From the NCBI RefSeq assembly GCF_001949145.1, contig NW_019091509.1:413493-445981 (forward strand): DNA of 32,489 nt, in the 5' to 3' direction. Position numbers and translations under genes: made by a program. Every line of letters begins with the position of its first letter. The first letter of the stretch is position 1. Origin of the DNA: Acanthaster planci (lineage: Eukaryota; Echinodermata; Asteroidea; Valvatida; Acanthasteridae). Positions 8,881-17,743 of the stretch are shown here, piece by piece. The notes beneath the pieces were generated by a model. The model saw only the letters and a program-made list of their open reading frames with translations, ran no database searches and was not told the DNA's origin.

Positions 8881-9589
8881 GCACAGTCTCTTCTAATCCT
8901 CTTTAGGAAGAAGCACCAGCACCTGCTACCACCAAACTTGTTAGCTGCAGTTGACATCTGTCCTGACCCTAAATACTCTGTTTGTCTGTTTTGATTATAT
9001 ATAACGATTAAAAATACATGTGTATGATTAAAAAGTTAATCCCATCTGTTCTATCAGTGTTTTTAAGCAAAATCATATTTTTTATTAAAAATAATGTAAT
9101 GAAAGGTACGAATGCGCCCCTGGGCTTAAAAACCTGAGAGAGCTTTGAATTAGCAATAAATCTGCATATAATTCATCTGTGTTCAATGTTATGACAAGGT
9201 TCACAAGGAGACAGGACAAGGATTTACATGTACATTGGGCAAGCAGGTGAGTTTGGAAAAATAAAAATATCTTGAAGTAGAAAAAAAATCGCGTGCAACA
9301 ACTTGAACAAGTATAACAAATAATGGGACCTAAAATAAATATGAAAAATGATAAAGTATGAAAAAAACGGTACTTCGTAATTTTATGCACTTCAGCTCAA
9401 TCCATTTTAAAATGATAAAATTAAACCAATTTATTTTAATTTCAAACTAGGGACTGTGATCTAAACATGACATTACATACCCATTAAAAATCAAGCACAA
9501 AACAGTTTATGATTGTTTGAACATTTAAGCCTTAAGTTTAGATTCTTTTAAAACTGAAACAAACATGAGGACTGAAAGATTATTCCTAG
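8881..9589. other. No recognised feature
   Basis: Very AT-rich. An open frame at 9085-9390 (- strand) is Phe/Leu-rich with no known motif. No repeat ends were detected. Confidence 0.4.
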
Positions 9590-9591
9590 TA

Positions 9592-10828
9592 CAGTTGACT
9601 CTCGGTAATATGTGCTTAGGTAAAAGGAGACTGCAGTTTAGACGAGCATATTTGCCAGTCCCAACTGAATTGTGCACATTTCTATGCGGGAAAAAAAATG
9701 TGTAATTCGAGCTGGAATGTTACAAGATTTCGGTTAAGATGAGCATTTTTTGTGCATTGGCAGAGTGCAAATCAATTATCATCTGTCTATTTAGCACAAA
9801 GTTTTTTGAAGGCAACTTGTCAATCAGCCAGTTCATTCAATTTTGAAAGGTGCTTCCATAATTTAGGCGTATACAGTAGAGCAGCACTGCAGTTTTCCCT
9901 CACTGAATCAAGCTGTTTGTGTCCGGTGTTGCAAGAGAGACTAACAATGGGTATTTGTAGTTCCCGTACCCAACACAGAAATTCTTTGAGGCAGCTCTTG
10001 AACCACCTGAACACGAGTGAGTGCCGCCAAAAGTACTATGATATTTAGGACAGTGGGGAACAAAGAAATCTTTCATTTGATTCCCCTGCCCCTAAAAAAT
10101 TCCCCAAGACCAAAGTCCTCCCAGGAAACTAATAAAAATTGTTTTCTGTAACCAAACACCCGGCCCAAAAAAACTGCCCTCCCCCATCGAAAAATTGTTT
10201 GTCGCTCCCAACTGTAATATGAAAATATCACCCCTTCTGATTTTGACATTTGTATAAATTCTCAATATAAGAAAATCCTGACTAAACTGTAGTTTTCAGT
10301 CCCAAAATAACATCCACAAGTTTTGAAGAAAAAAGTGTATCCATTGCTAGTAATTTTTCTGCAAACCCACACGCCTTTCTAAAGTAAAGTCCGATATGTA
10401 TTCACCGTCTGCTGTCCACACCACCAATAGCTGGTTTCTTCCCATTTTTATGTGCAACAAGCGCAGCTCTGGTGTTGGTCATCAACTAAAATATTCATGT
10501 ACTTACATTATGTGCGTGCATTTGAGGCCAGGGGCGTGTGATACGGCATCGCTCCGAATCAATATGACTGGTGGAAATTTCGCTTCCTCCATTCTTACAT
10601 TTTATAATTTTTCTTTTTTTACTATTCTTTATTCATTTAACTGTATCTCACTTTTATAAACAAACTGTTTAAAATCAGCACATGTACACATACACATGAA
10701 CGCTTTACCTACGGTCGATCTGTGATACATATGTTGAGCAGGACATCAGCTTTCGCGTAATATAAGGTCTGGATAATACAAGCTAATTTATAAAGTCCTG
10801 ATGCCCAAGTATTAATAAGAGTCAACTG
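9592..10828. mobile_element. pogo/Tigger-like DNA transposon, non-autonomous
   Basis: The ends CAGTTGACTCTCGGTAAT (9592-9609) and, on the opposite strand from 10828, CAGTTGACTCTTATTAAT match at 15 of 18 bases. Both are flanked by TA (9590-9591 and 10829-10830), the target duplication of Tc1/mariner/pogo elements. The end sequence CAGTTGACTCTCG is characteristic of pogo/Tigger families. Near the left end, GTTTAGACGAGCAT and GGTTAAGATGAGCAT are related words 90 bases apart, typical subterminal repeats. The 1237-bp body includes a 98-codon open frame (9752-10048) with no DDE motif or other recognisable domain, so it cannot supply its own transposase. Confidence 0.75.
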
Positions 10829-10830
10829 TA

Positions 10831-11585
10831 GTAGTCTGGTACACATACGTACTTCACAGGGTGATGGCAGTGCACGTGTTTGATGAAGGCAGATGTTGTT
10901 TCTGCCTTATCACTGATGCTGTTTTTTTTTCATGAACAAAACACACACAGCGACATGTTTTTGGCCACCCATTTTGACATTGACGTATTCCTTGTGGTCC
11001 TTGAATGCATACTGAATGATTGCCAAATTGGCAGACATGATAGCTGGAAAAGACTTTATGTTAATACGGCACTGCACGTTGTACCAAAAATACTATCGCG
11101 GAATGGTGTCTTGTTAGTCAAGTTTGAGATCAACAAACAGTGAATAAATAAGTGTCTAATTACCAGACCGCACAATGTGACTATGTATTCACAGGTACCC
11201 TGACAACAACAATCAGGTATCTTTTTATGGCCGGTAACCTGTGACAATTATTTTTTGGGCTGTCACTTACTATCATCTTCCTGGTGCAAGGTTCAACGTT
11301 GCGTGGGCAATCTAATGGCAATCTAATGAGCAAAAGCTTTGGCCGCGGACGTTTTAACTTTGGGTGCACACGTAACTCACACAAAGGGTGAAGTTTGTGC
11401 ATGACATGCTACTACCAGCCATAGCCACAACAAACGTTTGTACGTACAGTCCTTGACGGCCGTACTTAGATCTTGCAGGGCCTCAATTCAAGTTTTTCGT
11501 AGGCCTACAAACAGTCGAAATTGATCATCAATCAGGTATGAAACGGTGCATACATTTGTCTTGTACTGATCTTGGCTGAAAATTT
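10831..11585. other. No recognised feature
   Basis: An 87-codon open frame (10880-11143, +) has no known motif, splice support or codon pattern that I can defend. The rest is ordinary AT-rich intron sequence. Confidence 0.4.
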
Positions 11586-11589
11586 TGAA

Positions 11590-11705
11590 AACATTTGGTG
11601 CAAGATCAAGACCGAGACCAACACTCTGAGACCAAGACCAGCATGTTCGAGACCAAGACCACGTTCAAACAGGTCTCGAGACCAAAACCAGTCTCGACGA
11701 CTACA
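11590..11705. repeat. Second GACCAAGACC-type array
   Basis: Variants of GAGACCAAGACC recur about eight times, including GTTCGAGACCAAGACCACG. It has the same words as the array at 7385-7618, but more diverged and shorter. It lies just left of a DIRS terminal repeat. Confidence 0.75.
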
Positions 11706-11768
11706 ACACTGACAAGGGCACACTTGCAGTCGATCAAGATTTAGCAAATGATGTAAAGGCAAATTATA

Positions 11769-13138
11769 GGTCATTTAGGTAGGTATTCTCTAGTAGATCT
11801 GAACCACGTACTTGTAAGGTAACAGACCGGATCTTCCACAGCAATTGAAGTTATGTGTCTTGTACCCCCAACCAGTTGATCTACACCTGTCATGCTGGCC
11901 ATTGTCCAAAGATCCTTTAGAATGGCGGGCCTTTCTTTTGATGCTTCCAAGATGGCTGTACAGGGACAACACCTTTCCATCCATAAGGTTTACGACAGCA
12001 GAAAACAGCATTCTGTTTCTTGGTACGACAGCCAGGCTTTGGCTCCGGCTGAAGTGCCTGTCAGTGCTTTCCTGACTTCTTCATGCATCTTTTCTGCTCA
12101 GGCCTCTAAGTAGCTACAATTCACAACTACTGTTGGCCATCTCTGCCATGCACAATGGCTTTGCCAATGGCTCCTCTGTATCTGATAATAACACTCTAAA
12201 CACCTCCTATGTGGGATGTTTATTGAGCACCCACCTACTCAATACCTCTTCCCACCCTAGGACCTGACTTGTGTCTGTCAACTTCTTGCTGGCTCTCCTT
12301 TCAAACCAATTAGCCATACATCCTTACCACACTTCTCCATGAAGCTGGCCTTCCTGCTAGCTGTAGTTACATCTCGCAGAGGTAGGGCGCTGTCCATTGC
12401 TGATGGCTACATCCGCTGGGAGCCTCACAGAGTCCGCTTCATTCCAGCCTTAGGTTTCCATACAAAGAAGCAGACTGCGTCACTCCAATTTGTGCCCTGT
12501 TTGGACTCCCAAGTGGTACTTGGCATGAACCAGAAAGATCAGACAGAATACGTCACAACTATTTGTGACATTGGTCAAGACCCATCCACCAGCATCCAGG
12601 GGACACTGTCACCTGATAGACTGTTTCAAATGTCAAATTTGTCAACCTGGATTTGCCGACTTCTCCTGTCAGTCAAACTCTGTGTTATATCCGAGCTCAT
12701 GAAAACAGAGCTGAATCTACCTCCTGGGCCTACTTTCAGGATGTCCCACTCGCAGACATATGCAAAGCAGCCTGCTAGACATCACCCTCTGCCTTTACCT
12801 TGTGCTACCTGTGTGATGTCTTGCAGACAAACTGTGTTCATGGCAAGACAATCCTTACGTCAGCAGTGCCGAAGGCAGGCAATTCTTCGCCAGGATAGAC
12901 TGCTACCAGATCATCTTGACAGAACCACTTGTTGAATTCCCACAAATTACCTAAATGATCTCTCACATGATTCTCCTCTTTTGTACACTTATGATTTATC
13001 CGGTGCATCCTCACCAACCCTTCTCTTGGGATCGGTGCTACATTGCATATGAAAGACTGTTTGGGTAGGTTGAACATGGGACTCCTCCCCCATAGAAGTG
13101 TTGGACAAGTCCACTTGAGAATACCTACCAAAACAGTC
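11769..13138 (+). mobile_element. Recombinase-only DIRS derivative
   Basis: A left terminal repeat (GGTAGGTATTCTCTAG at 11779-11794) is followed within about 100 bases by the tyrosine recombinase. A right terminal repeat in opposite orientation (GAGAATACCTACC at 13117-13129, continuing to 13138) closes it. Gag, RT and RNase H are missing, so this is a deletion derivative about 1.37 kb long. The left end is almost the reverse complement of the right end of the DIRS copy at 4756-6396. DIRS elements typically lack a target duplication, and none is evident. Confidence 0.75.
11890..12935 (+). pseudogene. DIRS tyrosine recombinase, frameshifted
   Basis: Tyrosine recombinases join a circular DIRS DNA copy to the genome. 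The N-terminal core-binding domain is seen at 11892-12113 (FRMAGLSFDASKMAVQGQHL, then HKVYDSRKQHSVSWYDSQAL). After a degraded middle, the catalytic domain begins at 12339 with KLAFLLAVVTSRRGRAL, where the Arg pair marks box I. IRWEPHRVRFIPALGF follows. In a different frame, the HxxR box is AHENRAESTSWAYFQD (His codon 12698-12700), then PLADICKAAC, a TAG stop, and TLCYLCDVLQ with the nucleophilic Tyr at 12806-12808. So all the catalytic boxes I can place still have their key residues, but at least two frameshifts and a stop separate them. Length over the homology (about 340 codons) is normal for this enzyme. Confidence 0.8.
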
Positions 13139-13358
13139 AGTGCCTGCCCGTCCTCCCCATTCTGACTCAGACCCTAAATGCTTTAAAAAAAGGACGAACA
13201 TGGTTGGGGCACTGCAATGCATTGTGGCACTAGAATGCGTATTACAGTTCAAGTTGTTAGTGAATGACAAAAGGTACTAAGGGCAATCTGCATATTTAGG
13301 ATTGTTTGGGTAGGTATTCCCTAGCAGACTCAGCCCACACTTCTGTGGAGGAGGAATT
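13055..13358. repeat. DIRS terminal-repeat sequences in inverted pairs
   Basis: Two inverted pairs overlap here. GACTGTTTGGGTAGGT (13055-13070) is complementary to ACCTACCAAAACAGTC (13123-13138) with one mismatch. The longer 13081-13138 is complementary to 13302-13358, with the landmarks CTCCTCCCCCATAGAAGTG against CACTTCTGTGGAGGAGG and GAATACCTACC against GGTAGGTATTC. About 160 bases without other features separate the latter pair. Either the internal complementary region of DIRS elements is present, or a second, truncated element starts at 13302. Confidence 0.7.
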
Positions 13359-14172
13359 CAAGTCAAATTGTACATTCTCATAGTCAAGTTAATGTTATAG
13401 ATGACATTTGGGTTGTGTGGTAATGACGTCCTCATCAGTCAAAGATGAATCATCAGAGGCCATCATCCATAGAACTGCACGTTCAATAAAATCAGAAGCA
13501 ACTACAATCGTAGCTGGTTATAGATAATAGGTTAAAATAGAACTAATGATTATATTTAAAGCACTCATGTGTCACATGGCATGACCTTAAATGTGCACCC
13601 TTGACAGGTCAATATCTACAACACTATAAGACTGAAAATAATTCCTTTCTTAGGGAGGGATGTTTTACAGGCTATAGTTAATGCCTTCAAGCTGCACGGC
13701 ACATAGGATTCAGCTCACAAAATAGATGTTCTCTTGCACGAATAATAGGTTCCTGTGTCAAAACCCTGTATCATTATCATATTGATACATAGCCCCATCA
13801 CCCTGTGTATGTGACTGAAACAAACACAAAGTTCAAGTTCTTTTTGTTGTGTCTGTTTGTACAGGAATAGTCTTACATGTACATGCAAATCTAACTTTTT
13901 ATGAAAACTTAATACTGGTTATGTGCATGAGAAAGTGTCATGATGCAAAATTATGTGAAATGTCATAAGCTTTGAAACGTATGTTTTTCAAATTCTGCAA
14001 ATTTCATCAAGGTTTAATGATGGAGTAAGCAGAAAGGAAAAGTTTGTTGAAACATGAAAAATAAACTGAAAATTGTTGATTGATGAGTACTGATATTTGA
14101 ACATTTGAAAATAGGTGATTATGGGCATAGCTGTTGTGTTATTTGTATTTTGCTTTTTAAATGTCCTTACAG
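13359..14172. other. Intron sequence, nothing recognised
   Basis: AT-rich, with one TACATGTACATG. The final part before exon B includes a pyrimidine-rich stretch (TTTGCTTTTTAAATGTCCTTACAG) that forms the splice acceptor. Confidence 0.45.
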
Positions 14173-14249
14173 GGCGATATGCAAGTTATGTGCAGTTTCA
14201 TCCAGTTCAAACTAATCTGTTAGTGACAGTGCATTCTAGACCAGAAGAG
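14173..14249 (+). CDS. DYNC2I1: Internal exon B of WD40 gene (likely DYNC2I1)
   Basis: The exon follows TCCTTACAG and ends at GAAGAG before GTAGGT. Its first two bases complete the Gly codon begun in exon A, and it ends on a whole codon (phase 0). It encodes RYASYVQFHPVQTNLLVTVH followed by SRPEE. FHP...LLVTVHS is the typical inner part of a WD40 blade (the segment that normally reads FHP...LLAT). In dynein intermediate chains the first blade contains this segment followed by an acidic linker and a VWN strand. That linker and strand are in exon C. The 77-base length and both splice sites fit a genuine internal exon. Confidence 0.7.
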
Positions 14250-14439
14250 GTAGGTTCATATGTATTTCTCATTATGTTCGAAGTCTGGTCCTTTTTGACA
14301 AATATGGAATAGAGGTTGTGCTGGCAGCCATCTTTCTGTTAACTGCTTTTGTTATGGGTATAGCACAAAAGGTCTACTCATGTGAACCCCAGTGGAACAA
14401 AGGCTCTTACCATGCACAACCTCAATAGAGGATTTTTAG
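14250..14439. other. Intron start, nothing recognised
   Basis: Beginning of the 3.4 kb intron between exons B and C. No repeat or coding signal was found. Confidence 0.4.
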
Positions 14440-14881
14440 TCACGATTCTTGTCGGTCAGCAATTAATTTACACAGGTGTGCATGAACACGCATGTCTTTG
14501 CAGTCTCTCAACGTTCTGGTGTACGTGAAATTGCCAAAAGAAATACAACTTAATGACTGTGTGATGGAAGCATACAAACTAACAGTTGCACCTTCCACTT
14601 TAGCTTGCTCTCTCTTGTGCAGGTTCATCACGTGCTCCTGATGGTGGGATATGGCATGATTGAAAATGTTGGTTGTTCCCACCGAGTCTGCTCCACTGAT
14701 CCCCTTTTTCGTTAAAATTCTTCCTCCCAACAATCCTCTGCTTATACTTGGCGCATATACAGCATTTCAATCGTGTCACAACTTTCGCACCTTATTCAGA
14801 TTCTGTCTCGCAATCAAGCCATGTTAAAGTCTGATGGTAGTGATCGTATTGTGAGACCCATTTCTTGAAAGTATCATGCTT
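14440..14881 (-). pseudogene. Zinc-finger hAT-type transposase N-terminus, broken
   Basis: On the - strand from 14881 the sequence reads HDTFKKWVSQYDHY, then TLTWLDCETESE, a stop, then KVVTRLKCCICAKYKQRI and GRKNFNEK. A frame change near 14700 leads into ISGADSVGTTNIFNHAISHH, then QEHVMNLHKREQAKVEGATV and YASITQSLS. The C-x2-C of LKCCIC and the H-x4-H of the ISHHQEH part form the TTF/BED-like zinc finger that begins a large family of hAT-related proteins (ZNF862-like) common in fish and invertebrates. Only the finger and the next 40 residues are seen; the transposase core is absent. It lies in the intron after exon B, opposite strand. One stop and one frameshift show that it is not translated. 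Confidence 0.6.
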
Positions 14882-15773
14882 GACTTTCCTTCACATTACT
14901 CCTTGTTTACTATCATAACTGGATGAAGTGATTCCTCGCTTCATGATTATTAGATTTGAAGATCATAGCACCATACTCGGGTTGAACTGGAAGAACCGTG
15001 GCTGAGTGCATGACTTACCTGACCTCCGTTTTATGATGCGCAAAGAATTATTGGGCGATTTTATATCCATGTGTACAAGTACATGTATACACACATGGGT
15101 GTTCACACAGCGTGGCACTAAGTGACATGAATGCCTTGGACGTAATGTAATTCTAACACAAAACTAATAACAAATTGGACACTATCATTCCACATATTTT
15201 GTTGATATTTTAAGAGCTGTTATTGATATGTTGGTCTGACAGTTTGTCCAGGCGTTTGTCATTTTGTTCAGAAAAACACAATAAGTGCTCGGAAAATGTC
15301 CGATGTCCCACTGTAATTTCACGCTCTGAGGAGTGATCATGAAGTATCAAGAAATACCTTTTTGTGTAAATTCCATCTTAAAAATGATTCAAATAAAGTG
15401 CAAAATCTATAAACAACTTGGCTATTTATTCCCAAAATAAGTTCAGAAGAAAGTGTTTGATATGGGCAGTAACTGCACATGAACACTTTGGGGACACAGC
15501 CTAATACAAGCAACTGTGCAAGCATTAAATTTGATGTTGTTGTCTGATCATACAAAGCACCAATGGTTGCAGGAATATTTCATTTCCTATACTTATGTAC
15601 TTTGAGGATGTAGATTACCAAGGAAAAATTGTGGTGATGATCATAGGGTACAAGGGGTCTTATGAATAGAAGAGATAAACAGAATCACCGTGGTGGATGA
15701 CAAATACAGGAAAAAGATAATCGATGACTCCGGTGTCGTGTTGCTGGTAGCGATGTTTCGGCTGCTGGTACTG
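14882..15773. other. Intron sequence, nothing recognised
   Basis: AT-rich. A TACATGTA-type palindrome with flanking CATGTGT/ACACATG is at about 15069-15098. Short open frames have no motif. Confidence 0.4.
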
Positions 15774-15908
15774 CTAGCCTTCATCAGGCAACTGAAGTCT
15801 GGATGCTGCAGAGTCCGCTATATACCGCTGGACCGCATCCTCCAGGTGTTCCCCGCCGTGTATTGCGGATGCAGTACGGGTGAACTCAGCACGCGATGCT
15901 TCAGCCAT
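15774..15908 (-). other. Small GC-rich open frame, unidentified
   Basis: A 44-residue frame starting MAEASRAEFTRTASAIHGGE and ending QLPDEG-stop. Its GC content and Ala/Glu/Arg-rich composition stand out from the AT-rich intron around it. It is probably a fragment of an unrecognised repeat rather than a gene. No promoter or splice support is visible. Confidence 0.25.
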
Positions 15909-16130
15909 ACACAAAGTTTGAACCGAATCAGTCAAGTACTTCACGAGATATATAGCGCTTTAAAGAGTGCCCCATTAATATCACAGGACTTGTCACCCAA
16001 TGACGTGTTTATCCCATCAGTTCAATTTTGGTCTAAAACCCTTCCCTTTCCAGCCATACACAAAGTTGAACCCAATTGGTCTGGTACCTCACTGTATATA
16101 GGGCTTTAAAGAGTGCCCCTTTAAGGTCAA
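15902..16130. repeat. Diverged duplication with a period near 150 bp
   Basis: CAGCCATACACAAAGTTTGAACC...CTTTAAAGAGTGCCCC (15902-15985) recurs at 16052-16120 as CAGCCATACACAAAGTTGAACCC...CTTTAAAGAGTGCCCC, followed by a matching AGGACTTG/AAGTGACTTG region. The second copy is cut short. The unit looks like part of a dispersed repeat that was duplicated in tandem. Confidence 0.7.
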
Positions 16131-17669
16131 GTGACTTGAATTTTTGAAGGATTTTGAAAACGGAAAAAATGATAGTCATGCCGGCTCAACATCATCAACA
16201 TTGGAAAATGCCCCGACATGAAATGGTTAAAGTACCCAATTTGGTGTCAATGATACATCCGCACTATATGTGATAGCCCTCAACATATGGTGCACCGACT
16301 TATTGTGTGTACACAACATTTGTCTCTATATTTAACAGTATTACATATTCCTCATCTGAAAACTATGATAGCTGAACATTTTGAACCCTTCTAACATTTA
16401 TTTCACACTATAAAGTCACTTTTGTTTCCCAACCCTATGGCATTACCCAAAAAGGTTCCCTTTTAATATGTGCTGCCGCTCTTTACATATTTTTACTAAG
16501 AGAGTGCAGTGTCCAGAGAGGTTGCTGTAAGGTGCAACATAAAATGCCTCAAACGTCAACAGTGTATTAAGTATTATTATTATTTTTACAAATGGGTCAT
16601 TAGGGATACATTTCAATGTCCCTCTAATGCCCCAGCTACCAGAAGGAGGCCAAATTTTAAAGTCCAAATTTAAGAGTGAATAAAACAAACTAAAACATAA
16701 ATGTGACCTGTCACCACAAAATGAACTGAAAGTTGGAATTTTCAAAAATTGAGATATTGGTGTTGTACGTGATATTATTCTGGCAGCTGTGCGTGCTTGT
16801 TCCCGACATTGTTTCAACATTTCAGACCAGGCATGCATAATGCTATTCTCAAAACTGCTGTGAAAATGACATTTTTAACTATATGATCCTGCGAAATACT
16901 TGAAATTAAATAGGAGACGGGATAGTCTTTCCAAATATTACAAAATCCCAAAATTAACCTCCATTTCAATGTGATTTTGAACCTTCGAAATAGGAAAGAG
17001 CGGAATGCGATTTTATGCTCATTTTGTCGTGATGGGTCACGTATATTAAAAATAAAAAGACAAACATCAAACAACAAACCAAAAGAACCCACTTTAAAGT
17101 GGCCAGGATTAATAAAAGTGAAAATAAACCACTGTAGCTCGAAAGCCAATTAATCCAACCTTAAAATGGAACAAAAAAACATTGAAGGTAGAAAACTAAA
17201 GTGACAAGAGAATCACTGGGAAAAAGAAAGACCCATTTGAATTACAGATGTAATTGCATTTCTCAAGGATATATCAAAGGAAATCTCAATAAAATGTCAA
17301 AATAAAAACGATGTATGAAGAATAAGAGAACTATAAATAGGAAGGATTCCTGCAGCGTATTTGAATTATGTAGTTGCTGCCCCATAATAGCTGTATTTTG
17401 AATGCATCAGCCTATCTATGTCATAGCATGAGGTAACGCCCTACCATGTCATAACCTGTGATTTATTAGCAAACCCTAGAAACTCCAAATCTTTCACATT
17501 TATGTTTCAGAAACAGGCATTGACTGATTTGAAGTTTGATATTATAGTTGTGTACATAAACATGTTGTGATAGCTAGGTGAGCTTAGGTTCCGTAAGAAG
17601 TAGTATTTCAGTGTCTTTGGTTCATTTCCATTTTGTTGAATATGAGAAAAATGATAATTATATTTGCAG
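16131..17669. other. Intron sequence, unclassified repeat-like part
   Basis: From about 16440 to 17250 two long - strand open frames (131 and 111 codons) overlap in a region that feels repetitive, but I recognise neither a protein family nor element ends. Both are hydrophobic and Phe/Ile-rich, as expected from AT-rich DNA. The last bases (AATTATATTTGCAG) are the acceptor of exon C. Confidence 0.35.
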
Positions 17670-17743
17670 TACGATGATCATGACTCATCTCAACGAAGCA
17701 TAGTTTGTGTCTGGAATGTCAGTAGTTCATCACGGCCACATCG
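17670..17743 (+). CDS. DYNC2I1: Internal exon C of WD40 gene (likely DYNC2I1)
   Basis: The exon begins after TTTGCAG and ends at CATCG before GTGAGT, a consensus donor. It encodes YDDHDSSQRSIVCVWNVSSS followed by SRPH and two bases of the next codon (phase 2). IVCVWNV is the WD-like strand closing a blade. The acidic linker before it and the RP shortly after it match the first blade of dynein intermediate chains, where VWN is followed by a Pro a few residues later. Joined to exons A and B, all three phases agree, which is hard to get by chance. The next exon, which should begin in phase 2, was not found in the remaining 14.7 kb. It may be beyond the window, or short and missed. Confidence 0.7.

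Noticed and set aside
10880-11143. 87-codon + strand frame
   Set aside because: No known domain, no homologous copy in the window and no splice or promoter support.
16443-17149. Two overlapping - strand frames of 131 and 111 codons
   Set aside because: No recognisable motif, hydrophobic composition expected from AT-rich sequence, no splice support.
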